Shown: positions 48,966 through 60,562 of the stretch, in pieces
How positions within the stretch are numbered: position 1 is the first letter of the stretch
How the letters are laid out: each line of letters opens with the position of its first letter
NCBI RefSeq assembly: GCF_030272615.1
Contig: NC_081411.1
Span: forward strand, 180,752,977 to 180,816,976
DNA: 64,000 nucleotides
Direction of reading: 5' to 3'
DNA from: Cryptomeria japonica
Taxonomy: Eukaryota > Streptophyta > Pinopsida > Cupressales > Cupressaceae
Notes under the pieces: generated by a model
Told to the model about the DNA's origin: nothing
What the model saw: only the letters and a program-made list of their open reading frames with translations
Databases searched by the model: none
Made by a program: the position numbers and the translations under genes

Positions 48966-50504
48966 ACAACTAATGCAATACATTGTTCTATTACCATTTG
49001 TCAATGGTATTCTACCATCCTTCAATGGTATTAGTTTGTATTTATTCTCTTGCACATCAGTGTAATTCATCATATTAGGTTTGTCTTTAATCCTCTTTTT
49101 TGTATTTTACTACAAACTTTTAGTTTTTTATCCATGGAGAATGAATTCTTATGGTGTGTTTATCCTTTAGCAGTTTAAAATTTATCTGCCTATAGAAGAT
49201 AAAATTTGAATCCTTTCATCATTAGTGATAGTGTTATCATAGAAATAGAATTTATAGACCTTGTTTGGTTTTGTATGAACATAAGTAATTTCAAATAGAG
49301 GCAAATCTTAGCTTCTGTTTTTTGTTTTTAGCAATAAATTGATTGCAAGTCGGTATAAAGTTGGAATTTTTGCAAAGGATTTGGTACTGGGTGCATAAGC
49401 ATTGAAGAGTTATGATACTAATGTTGGCTTCTTTGTTATCAAGACAAAAGTCAATATAGGTCCTAAATTATATTTAAACAAAGGTTATCAGTTTGAATCC
49501 AATGTATTGCATTAATACCATCCATGTTCCTATATTTTTTAAGTTTGGACCTATATTGGGAATAGGTTCATACATTATCATGGAAATCATTGAAGTTAGA
49601 TCATCCAAAAGTGAGTAGGGAAATTTAAGATGGAAGCTTGTTGAGGTGCAAAAAGTTCACATATTTGATAAGAGATTTGGATTTATTGTTGACAAAATAA
49701 TTGGCAATGCTCACTAAGTAAACTCTTGGATATCACATTTGGTAAAACTCTATGGTGAGCATCAACTAGAACATCAACTTCAACTAGTTCAAGAACAATA
49801 TAGATCTAATGATATCTAAGGAAAATAACTAAAACTATTAAATAATTTGTCATATGTGATGTTCCAATGTGCATTATCAATGGTGTATAAGAAACAACAA
49901 AACCAAAAGATGGGGATTTCAAAATACTTTCTTCTTCTTTTTACACCATCCATATTTTATTTGACAAGGCCTCCATAGAACCATAAAAATGTAATGGGTG
50001 TCACATTATAGGTTGGTGACATTGGAGGATGGGGGAATTTCCATCATGTCAAATTAGTTTTTTTTTTGAGAGGATGCTTTATATGAGAATTTTTTTCTCT
50101 ATTTATTTTCTTTCCCTTTTTGGATGCTAATTTTTTTGAAGAATACATATATATAGTGTTTGATTTTTGGAGACAAGCAAGGGGTTTGGTGTAGAAATCA
50201 ATATGAATTATTGCCTAGATAGTTCATGAGATTATGATCAAGAATTATACCCTTAAATTGGTCAACACAACATGATGGATCCCTATGTGTGGAGAGCTCA
50301 ATATGAAACATTGTCAAATGATTTAGTGCCTATGATTTGGGAGTTCAAGGAAAGGAGAATTTAGGAATTGAGCTTAGACCTACACCTTTACAAGGCTCAC
50401 AAGGTATCTTGATGGAAATTCAACAAATTCATGAATTGATATATATATTCTTATCAACAAGTTTTGATAGATATATTTATAATAAAAATGTAAAAAGGGG
50501 GGAA
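48966..50504. other. Noncoding stretch before a lone LTR
   Basis: AT-rich, no gene supported. It ends in a purine tract (AAAAAGGGGGGAA, 50492-50504) at the LTR-like sequence, so part of it may be the internal region of a decayed element. Confidence 0.45.
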
Positions 50505-50710
50505 TGTTGGCAAATGTTTTAATAGATTATATTACATTGTTAATTACATAGTGGTTATGTTGAATGCTAAACAATTGTGTGGTTGTGCTGGTTAAATAAA
50601 AAAACTCTCCTTGTATAAATTCACCTACCTCATGAGCATGTCTAATATATCATTGAATAATCAAGTTTTCATCTCTTCAAATCATTGAGAAATATTTTTC
50701 TCATCGAACA
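50505..50710 (+). repeat. Lone LTR-like sequence
   Basis: 206 bp beginning TGTTGGCAAATG after a purine tract and ending CATCGAACA. No partner copy found in the window. Could be the 3' LTR of copia-4 or of a different element. Confidence 0.45.
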
Positions 50711-52297
50711 TTTATTTTTTCTTTATTTACATTTTTTCATGACAAATAGGTATATTTTCTTATGAAGTCAAAAGCATTTGAATGCCTTAATAATTTCTAA
50801 TCCATTACCAAAAATAAAAGTGGATATTATCTTTAAATTATTTAAACAAATAAAGTGGTGAAATTTACTTTAAAATATTTCTCAAACTTTTATTGTAAAT
50901 ATTCATCAAGACACAACTTACTATAACTTATACCCTCCCAATATCTAGTATTACAAAAGGAAATAATATTACCTCTATAAAAATATCATGAAATATAATG
51001 TTAGAAAGTTTCTATCTTCTATTATAATCCTACCTAGATAGCCTTTCTCAATTACTCCTAGTTGTTAGAGTTGTAAGCCTCATCCTAGATAGTAGATACT
51101 ATTCTCGTCAGCAATGCTCATCCCTATATGCATTATATATTGAGGAACTTCTCCATATGTTGATTGTGAGAGACTAATAGGTACTTTTCTTATTTTCTAA
51201 TATGGGTTAGTCATGGTTAATTTTTTCTTAAACATTGCTTGCATCTACATTGTATCTTGTTCATAATAGAATTTCATCTAGAGGCTCTAGAAATATAACA
51301 GTACTCTCCCAAAATTTATAGCATTACACAAAGAAATAACCATACCATTATAGAAATACTATGGAATATATGCAATTAAAGAGATCTAATTTTTGTTTTA
51401 GGTTAGAGAAGTGGAAATACTAGAATGCTTCTTGAATTAAAGCCCCAGAAAATTAGTGTTTAAAGTCACATCACTCCAAAGGAATCTTACGGTGGTGATA
51501 ATGTTTTGTGGGTCATTTCCATATATTAAATTTCTTCAATCACATGTACACTGTAGTTCAAAAGCAAAAGTTAGATTCTAAATCACAATTTTGTATCTTT
51601 GTGGGATATTACTGTGTAACTAAAGGATATATATTATATAATATTAACATAGAATATAAGCTATGTAACTCAATATGTAGGTTCTGATGAAATAGTATGG
51701 TAGTGGCAAGAAAGCATTCAATTAAAAGCCCTAATTATAATGAACAAAAAATTTGATAGTTTTTAGTAAACACAACAATAATATTGGACACACATGTTGA
51801 TAATGTTTATAGTCTATCAACAAGATAAAATGGAAGTCCAAACTCAAAGGGTAACTCAAGTTTAAATTTAATAATTCAAATCCAACATCAATTCAAAGCT
51901 ATTCAAGAAAACTTTGAAGTTCCAACTAAATTTAATAGATTATTAATATGAACCAAGTTGTTAATTTAATTTTTCTTAGTCAAATTCAAGTTGAACCCTC
52001 TATGTATGAATTTGTTGTGAAAGAGAAAGTATAGATTGATGTTATGAATGAGGAGATAGTAAATAATTGATAAAAATAACACATGTCAATTAATAGAATT
52101 TTCAAAAATTAAACAGGTAATTGATGTCAAATTGAATTATAAGGTGAAATATTAGGCTAATTTTATTCAAAATGATACAAGGCAAGAAGAGTTTCCAAGA
52201 AATTTTCACAATCATCTAAAGCAAATTACTCAAAATCCTTACCTCTATTTGAAAGACTTGATACCACTAAAATTATCTTAGAAATGCAAGTAGCTTT
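50711..52297. other. AT-rich stretch left of copia-5
   Basis: No gene supported over most of it. The last 60 bases (RLDTTKIIL reading frame, about 52250) resemble the start of a copia RT and are probably the left part of the relic that continues at 58038. Confidence 0.45.
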
Positions 52298-52748
52298 TGT
52301 TGGTGTAAATAAATATTCATTATGGATATTATTACATTTTACTTAAGTTAACTTAGGATAATTCATCTCTTCATAGTTTGGATTTGAGACACTTAGGGAA
52401 GTGTGCACATAGGGAAAGAGCTTGTAGGAGAAATTCCACCTTTTGTGGTCTTATTTTGCTGTTACACTCCACATTCGATGGGTCATCCACCTCTTGTGGA
52501 ATATTATATTATTTATTCTACCTACCCCTAGTATTTCTTACCTACCCTTGTTTCTCATTGAGCCACATGTCATGATTGTGTGCTCATACATCCATAAGGC
52601 CTTACTTATATAAGCAGGCCTATATTCATTGTATTGGTGAATCCAGTTGGTTATTTTCATATTGATGAGAATAGAGGTTGTTCTTGTCATTCTTTTGTCT
52701 CTATTTTAATACTTTTCATTGTGCCCTTGATCTTGGAAAAATCTCACA
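52298..52748 (+). repeat. 5' LTR of copia-5
   Basis: Begins TGTTGGTGTAAATAAATATTC. TATA box TATATAAG at 52607-52614. The 3' LTR has TACATAAG at the same place. Confidence 0.92.
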
Positions 52749-53342
52749 TGGTATTAGAGCCATTGGGGCTTCATTGATTGGTTTTTGGAGACATCATGGA
52801 AGGCTTCTATTTTTGGATCTAAGGGACTATGTTTTTTGGAGGCATCTTAGAGCATTTTCGACCTCACCATTGTGTCCGGGAGGCCATTTCCATAAAAATT
52901 GAGTATAAATTCGACCTATTTTGGTGAAAATCGATTTTTGGTTGTGGAGGAAATTTTCTAGCCAATTTAGGTGGTACGGTACAGAATTCTCAGATTTTTT
53001 TCAAAAAAAAAAAAAATTTCTGAAAATTATTTTCAAGTTTGAAATTTCAGATATTGGTCTTATTTGGCCTATTTGGTACTTGTAAATTGCTTGGATCTTA
53101 GTTTAGATCTCTTGCATTATTAGTTTGAGTCTCTTTTGGCCTTATTGAGACAATTGTAAAATTGAAATCAAAAGTCCACTTTGCCATTTTTTGCAAGTGG
53201 CCCATTGTACATGCACTAAGTATAAAGTGCCAAATCATCACTTTTAGGGAGGTTCTATGATTGAGTGACTTTGGGGGGAGGGGAGGGGGGTGTCTTGTGT
53301 GATTGTGACTCTCTTTGTTTGTGCTCTTTCATTTTTGTTGCA

Positions 53343-56300
53343 ATGAGTCCTCATAAATTTCCACCTTTAACTCCACATAATTATGCATCATGGAAAATTA
53401 AAGTATGGAGCAAATTAATGGAAAAAGGTCTCACGCATTACATAGATGGAACAATAGCAGCACCACCTGATCCTAATGCTCAGTTAGAATGGCTCACTAA
53501 GAATTGTATGGCTCTTGGAACTTTGTGCAAGTATGTATCAGATGACCTCATCTTTCATATTGAGAAGTGTACTACAATCAAAGATGCTTGCGATATGTTT
53601 CAGAAATTGAATGGTCAAGTTGATGAAATCAGAGGTTATAAGATTGATAATGAACTCACCAACTTGGATCCCAAGAGTTTTGATACAATCCAAGATTATG
53701 TCACCAAAGCAAATGAGCTAAGAGCAAAGATTAAGGATTGTGGAATTGATAAAAAGGGTGCTCAGTTGATATTCAACTTGTTGGACAAGCTTGCACCAGA
53801 ATATGCAGCATTTGTGTCTTGCTTCCAAACTCATCGTTTGATAGTGGGGAGTTCCTATGTTATGCCTTCATTTGATGCTTTCAGAGAAATGTTGATATTG
53901 GAACAATCCAAGTTGTTGAACATGGGGATTCTCAAGTCTTCAAAGTCCCGGGCTTTGGTGGCTAATCAAGGGAATCAAGGAAGTCAAGGCAAAGATTTCA
54001 ACAAGAAGAAGAAGCACTCCATGTCTAAGCCACAATAGGAAAAAGGACAATCATCCTCTCCATCACAAGGTGATTTTTCATCCTCTTCCAAGAAGGGGAC
54101 ACCACCTAAGAAGGATAAACCAACTTGTGCATATTGCAAGAAGTATGGTCATGATGAGCATCGATGCCACACAAAACAAGTTGATTAGTTAACTAATCTT
54201 CTTAAGAAAAACAACATCAACTTGCCATCCGCCTACACAAAGAAGGATTCATCTCCTTCCACTTCCGCACATTCTAAGGGAAAAGGACAAGCATTTGTGG
54301 CTACAACAGGTTCTTCACAACAGTGGATACTTGACTCGGGTGCCTCATATCACATGGGTTCTACAAAGGAGCAGTTTTCTTCATTGGAACCATCTAAGGT
54401 ACCTCACATTTACATAGGTGATGATACACAAGTAGAGGTTGAAGGGAAAGGTTTAGTTGACATGGATGATGGAACATTTGAGAATGTTCTCTATGTTCCT
54501 AACTTGTCTACCAACCTTCTCTCTATCTACCAAATCACTCACTATGGGAATGGGAAAAAGGTTGAGTTTACACTTGATTTAGTTGTGGTAAAGGAACTTG
54601 ATGATGATGCCTTGGTAGCAGTGGGACAAGTCAATGACAACTCAAGGCTTTATTCATTCTCCCACTTTGTGCCAAGTTCACCTTCTAGGGCCTTTCTTAC
54701 TCATTCAAATTTCGAAAGTAAGCTATGGCATGAGCGGTTTGGTCACCTCAACTACCACTATCTTTAGTAGCTCAGCACTAAAGACATGGTCACAGGTCTA
54801 CCTCGAATCAGTTTTTCAGAGGGTTTATGTTTAGGGTGTTCCAGGGGCAAGCATCCCGAGGAGAAGTTTGATAAGGGGAAAGCTTGGAGAGCTTTGGAAG
54901 TTCTTCAACTTGTTCACAGCGATGTAGCAGGTCCATTTCCAGTACCTTCATTTAGCAAGGCCTGCTATGTCCTCACCTTCATTGATGACTACTCTCACTT
55001 CACTTGGGTCTACTTTCTCATTCATAAGAGTGAAGTATTTGACAGATTTCAAGACTTCAAGACTCGTGTGGAGAAGCAATCCGAGAAAGTGGTCAAGATT
55101 CTTCGTATAGATAATGGAAGGGAATATGTGAACAAGAGACTTGAGGATTTTTGTACATTTGAGGGGATTGATTTTCAGCATTCTGTAGCATACACTCCAC
55201 AACAAAACGGAGTTGCAGAACGCAAGAATAGAACTCTCAAAGAAATGGCTAGCTGTATGATTCATGCACATTCTCTTGATCCCGCCTTTTGGGACGAGGC
55301 TATCAGTTGTGCCATACACATCCAGAATCGGGTTCCTCACAAAGCTTTGTAAGGTATTAATCCTTTTGAAGCTTGGGCTGGTAGGAAACTGATTGTGAGA
55401 CATTTCAGAGTCTTTGGGTTTTAGGGAGAACTATTGATGACAGGAAATCTATTGATGATGATAGGTGCTTGCTCGACCAGGATGGGCTCGCATACCTCCG
55501 CAGAAACGCAAGGCATTGGAACCACAGAGTCGACCTTGCATATTTGTTGGATATCCTGAGGGTGTTAAGGCATATAGATTGATGGATCCTGAGACACATG
55601 AGGTGTTCATTGAGAGGAGTGTTCACTTTGAGGAAATCTCTCCTAGCTTAGCCTCTCTACCTCCTCCACCTTACTGCATTGTGGATAGTGATGTTAGTGA
55701 TTCAGATGATGAGACTCCTTCAACTCTGACTCGCAGGGTTACACCTCTGTAGGGTCCACTTGTAGTTGAGGAGCCTTGTTCTCCACCTCCACCTAGACCT
55801 CGTTGGGCTCGACAGACACTTGAGTCCGCAGGTTCTCTTGTTGGGGATCATTCAGATACATGGAGAACTCGATCATAGCATCAGGATCTTCCACATGCAT
55901 TCATTTCTACCACTTCCGATCCATAGACATTTCCAGAAGCATCAGGGGTTCTTGAGTGGGACCAAGCTATTGAGGAAGAGTATAGTTCCTTGATGAGGAA
56001 CAACACATGGGATTTAGTCCATCACCCTAAGGGGAGAAAGATGGTTCAACATAAGTGGATCTATCAAACCAAGTTTGTAGCAGATGGTAGTGTGGATAAG
56101 TACATGGCTCGACTTGTTGTGAAAGGTTTCTCCTAGGTAGCAGGTGTTGACTATATTGAGAACTTTGTGCTCGTAGCCAAGATGAACTCCATTCACTTAA
56201 CACTTTCTATTGTTGTAGCTCATGGTTGGGTTGTACATCAGATGGATGTGAAGAGTGCTTTTCTTCATGGTGATCTTGATGAGGAGATTTATATGGAGCA

Positions 56301-57262
56301 GCCATAGGGTTTCATCTAGGATACTTCCTTGGTTTGCAGACTTGATACTTGTGCTCTATGTTGATGATTTGATCATTACAGGGAGTACCACATCCATCAT
56401 TAGCAGGGTCAAATCTTCTTTGCATGACAGATTTGCTATGACTGACTTGGGTCTTTTGCGCTACTTTCTCAGGATAGAGATTTCACAGTCACCTTTCGGG
56501 ATTACACTATCGCAGCCCAAGTATGCTCTTAATCTACTTGCACGCTTTCATATGGCTGATTGTAAGCCTACATTGACTCCCTTTCTTTTAGGAGTCAAGC
56601 TTGAGGCTCAGTGTTCTTCTCCACCAGTTGATGCCACTTTGTATTGTCAGCTTGTGGGTAGTCTCATCTACTTGACCCATACATGCCTTTATATTTCATT
56701 TGTAGTTGGCATGGTTTCCCGCTTCATGTAGGAACCACATGAGCTTCATTGGAAAGCCACCAAACACATCCTTCATTACATCCAGGGTACACATCACTAT
56801 GGGATTCACTATGCAGTAGGCACATGACTTTGCTTGGTTGGTTACATAGACTCCGATTGGGCTGGCAATCTTGATGATCGTAAGTCTACTTCCGATTATA
56901 GTTTTCACCTTGGTTCAGGCCCCATTTGTTGGCAGAGCAAGAAGAAACATGTTATTTTTCTCTCTTCGACTGAGGCTGAGTATCGAGGTGTTGTTAATGC
57001 AGCAAGTGAGACCATTTGGCTCCAGCAGATTCTCACAGAGTTTGGGTTCACCACTCCACGACCGACAATTCAACATTGTGACAATCAGAGTGCTATTGCA
57101 ATCTCAAAGAACCCAGTCCAGCACCAGTGGACCAAACACATCAAGATTCATATGCACTATATCCGAGCTCATTCAGGAGCAAGTCATTGATTTGCAGTAT
57201 TGTCCTCCAATGGAGCAGGTTGCTGACATATTCACCAAACCTTTCACTGAGAGTAAGTTCTA
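53343..57262 (+). pseudogene. Copia-5 gag-pol
   Basis: I place the start at ATG 53343 (MSPHKFPPLTPHNYASWKIK), which begins the conserved gag; upstream in-frame codons are leader. Gag is open to TAG 54036. Zinc knuckle CAYCKKYGHDEHRC near 54127, protease QWILDSGASYHMG near 54322. Integrase has VHSDVAGP, RIDNGREY and YTPQQNGVAERKNRT, with the conserved glutamine intact. RT lacks about 45 codons at 56340, so the LYGLKQAP region is gone, but LYVDDLIITGS follows. RNase H has [12 protein letters not shown]. Other lesions: TAG/TAG at 54768, TAA 55350, a frameshift near 55425, several TAGs after 55750, and a frameshift near 57170. Its gag and LTR differ from copia-1 to -3. Confidence 0.92.
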
Positions 57263-57586
57263 GCAGTTGCGAGTTTTCTTGGGGGTGCAAGATGTGTCAT
57301 TAGGGGGGGTCAACTGACTTCTCCTTCCTCTCTTATGGGGGGGACTTTTTCCTCTTTGAGGTTTTGTCCATCTTCTTTGAGAGTCTTTTGTACATTCATC
57401 TCTCTTTTGGGGTGGAGTTTTTTCCCACTGGGTTTTCTCCCTTTCTCCATTTGTAAGAGATTGCTTTGCATAGTTTTGCTTGCATTTGCATATTGTACAT
57501 GGGTACCTATCATGGCCTAGTAGCCGGGATCCATCTTGCATTATTGACTTGAGTCTTCATTCCCCTAAGTTGCACTTAAGGGGGGG
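57263..57586 (+). other. 3' untranslated region and purine tract of copia-5
   Basis: Noncoding. It carries CT-rich runs and several G-rich runs and ends in AAGGGGGGG at 57578-57586 before the LTR. Confidence 0.7.
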
Positions 57587-58037
57587 TGTTGGTGTAAATA
57601 AATATTCATTATGGATATTATTACACTTTACTTAAGTTAACTTAGGATAATGCATCTCTTTGTAGTTTGGATTTGAGACACTTAGGGAAGTGTGCACATA
57701 GGGATAGAGCTTGTAGGATAAATTCCACCTTTTCTGGTCTTATTTTGCTATTACACTCCACATTCTGTGGGTCATCCACCTCTTGTGGAATATTATACTA
57801 TTTCTCCTACCTACCCCTAGTATTTCTTAGCTACCCTTGTTTCTCATTGAGCCACATGTCGTGATTGTGTGCTCGTACATCCATATGGCCTTGCCTACAT
57901 AAGCATACCTATATTCATTGTATTGGTGAATCTAGTTGATCATTTTCATATTGATGAGAATACAGTTTGTTCTTGTCATTCTTTTGTCTCTATTTTAATA
58001 CTTTTCATTGTGCCCTTGATCTTGGCAAAATCTCATA
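57587..58037 (+). repeat. 3' LTR of copia-5
   Basis: 451 bp, the same length as the 5' LTR, about 6% different. Terminal CA is mutated to TA. Confidence 0.9.
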
Positions 58038-58690
58038 GCTTTTATATTAGGTAGATGTAAAATCAAATTTTCTTAATGACTATTAAATGAGGAAGTCTAT
58101 ATGGAACAACACAAGGTCTATGAAACATCACATAAATAAAAATTGGTGTACAGATAGAAGAAATCTATCTATGAGTTGAAGGAGGCACCACATGTCTATT
58201 ACGCATGGATTGCTAGTTATTTCTTGCAAACAAGTTTTAAGAAAAGGTTACTCATAACCAATGTTTTACATTAAGTATTTGATAATAAAATTCTCATTAC
58301 TTGTCTTTATGTTGATAATCTTTTATTCAATTAATATAAATACTCTAATGGAGAATATTTTGGTAGAAATCAACTAGGAATTTTCAATGTCAGATCTAAA
58401 ACTCATGTATTATTTTTTATGCAAAAATAGAATAGCAATAAGAAGGTATGTTCATCTCCCAATCCAAGTATATAAAATTGATTGAAAATTTATAGAACAA
58501 TGGCATGGATTGTAGATGCATCTCCCTAAGCAATTGGTGATAAATTTACCATAGTTAATGGAAGCTCCAAGGTGGATTCTAATTTGTATATAATTCTACT
58601 TGGGGTCTCATACACCTCATTTGAACTAGACCCAATATTAAGTATGATGTGAATCTCATCCTTTGATTCAAATGTAAGATCCATGTGTGT
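58038..58690 (+). pseudogene. Copia-6 RT relic, split by copia-5
   Basis: Fragments of a copia RT in several frames: DVKSNFLND then EEVYMEQ near 58060-58110, a degraded KQAP-like stretch, and MSDLKLMYYFL near 58388. Many stops and shifts. The left flank of copia-5 appears to hold the preceding RT residues. Too decayed to name a lineage. Confidence 0.6.
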
Positions 58691-59412
58691 CTTATTAGTT
58701 GTCTACTAAAAAACTATTCAAGTAGGCGAGTAATAAAAAAAAATTGATATCCATTAGTTTCTACTAAAAATATAAATTAGTTGTTTACACAAATTATGAT
58801 TGATCTAGATTAATATATCATACAAAACCAACATGTACATATTTATATTTTATCACTTAGACTTGGAATCGTATCCTAGAGCAATTGAAGGAGGGAATCA
58901 TGACTTTTTCTTTAACTGAAATATAATTTTTTTTTATGTTTTTATTGTAATAATAATCAAAGATACATTACAAAGCAGCTGAGAAAACAGCAAAAACAGA
59001 TCCAACACTTCTACAATATAAGTAAAAAAACCTATCGCAAAGTCTAAAACTGAAATCAAGAGTTTATGACACCTCTTTAACAGTTTACAAATACAAAATA
59101 GCATACAATAACTAACTATTACTACCCATTAATTGATGTTGTAGCAGCAAATTGTCAATCCATGGATTAGAAGGATAGGAAAGGATTCACATCTAGTTAT
59201 AAAGAACACTCAATTACAAATTAAAGCTATAATAGTAACACAATTGGAATGAGTAAGAACCCTATGTTTTATCCAAGATTAAAACACAAAGACGTGTCAT
59301 CATTTCAATATTAAAGAATTAGTCCAAGATAGACAAGTGAAACTAGCTTCAGATCAAGGACCGGCAGTATGTCCATAAAAGGAACGGTTTAAATCACACA
59401 CACTAAGCTTCC

Positions 59413-59585
59413 ATTTCTAGATTTAAAGTGTTAAACATTCAGAGTTAACTGATATTTTCTAGGCTTAATATGTTGCTTAAGGTGTGGGGTCACACTAAGA
59501 ATGCACCTCTAAACTTAAAAATGTTACACACTCAGAATTGACTAACATTCTCTAGACTTAATATGTTACTTAATGTGTGAGATTT
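59413..59585. repeat. Diverged direct repeat of about 95 bp
   Basis: The two halves share the order TTCTAGRYTTAATATGTTRCTTAA...GTGTGRG and CACTCAGARTTRACT-like segments. Confidence 0.65.
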
Positions 59586-60349
59586 AAAACTTACCCACGA
59601 AAAAATGGCAACGGTTCTGTATGCCATTGCCCACTCATGGAAGTGCCGGCAGGTTTGACAAGCCTACGTTTCCTACTGTTCGTGCACGCAAAGCTGGGGC
59701 TTTTGCTCAGTACGCTCGGTTGATGGTAAAGCCACAGGAGGTAGGCGTTTGAGGGTTTCTTTCACTGGCTTTTCCACTGTGTGGGGTTCTTTTTGGCGTG
59801 CATGGCTGGGCCTGGAAGGTCTACCCTGCTTTTCTCTTTCAACGACGCTATAATGTTGTCCGATACTGTTCCATGAAACAGTTTAAATTAGACTAGGAAT
59901 TAAAGAACTGCCTAGGATCTAACGGTTGTTTGGAGAAAAGTGTGGATCAACATGATGGACTGAAGATTTATGTTTGAGTTGCAGAGGATCAAGGATTCCT
60001 GAAGGGATGGTTCTATCCACCATCGCAGGTAAAAGTTGAAGTTTCAAAGCTGAGTGTAAGGTCTACTTTGTAGTCACTAAAAAGCCATAGTCGCTGAGAA
60101 TTTTCCTACAGAGAGTTTTGGAGAATGGTCGTTAACCCATGCCAAAACCGTACATCTGGCAGAACAGAGAAACCATTTAAAAACCCTCATCATAGAAGAT
60201 GCTGTTCGAAGGACCTAGGGGTTCATGAAATCCTCGGGCTGCCGAACAAATTTAGCCAATGGGAGACCCTTCCTGAACCAAAAGAAGATTAGCGATCTGT
60301 GTTATTTAAGAAAAATACGGTTCCCATTTCAAAGTAGAAACTTTGAAAA

Positions 60350-60562
60350 ATGGAAGGCTACAAGCTAAGTATGCCTAGAATTGTCATTGTTTTTCTTTCT
60401 TTCATGATCTTTTTGGGTTCTATCGCTTTCATGAGACTGTCCGTGTATCGAGCATTTGAAAACCCACTTAGCTTACATGGGAATTGTGAAGTTTATGGAG
60501 TTACAACAAATATCCAAATAATTTTAAACTATGACTTTGGTTCCATTTTTCAAAACAAATGA
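60350..60562 (+). CDS. Possible 70-residue ORF with one membrane segment
   Basis: I do not recognise it. ATG at 60350 in a fair context (AAAAATGGAA), stop TGA at 60560. Residues about 10-30 are strongly hydrophobic (IVIVFLSFMIFLGSIAFMRL), as in a signal anchor or signal peptide. The rest has a single cysteine and no family motif. TATTTAAG about 48 bases upstream could serve as a TATA element. It may be the first exon of a gene or a chance ORF in intergenic DNA. Confidence 0.2.
   Translation: MEGYKLSMPRIVIVFLSFMIFLGSIAFMRLSVYRAFENPLSLHGNCEVYGVTTNIQIILNYDFGSIFQNK

Larger units (their letters stand above)
52298..58037 (+). mobile_element. Copia-5, complete element in an older copia relic
   Basis: A 5,740 bp element with 451 bp LTRs (52298-52748 and 57587-58037), target duplication GCTTT (52293-52297 and 58038-58042), primer site TGGTATTAGAGCC at 52749 and purine tract AAGGGGGGG before the 3' LTR. 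The LTRs differ at about 29 of 451 positions by hand count. The 3' LTR ends CATA where the 5' LTR ends CACA, a mutated terminal CA. Confidence 0.93.

Noticed and set aside
53265-53342. Upstream extension of copia-5 gag
   Set aside because: The extension is G-rich leader without gag similarity. ATG 53343 begins the conserved part.
59620-59900. GC-richer patch as a host gene exon
   Set aside because: ATGGCAACGG starts a frame that stops after about 18 codons, and no splice structure or domain could be supported.
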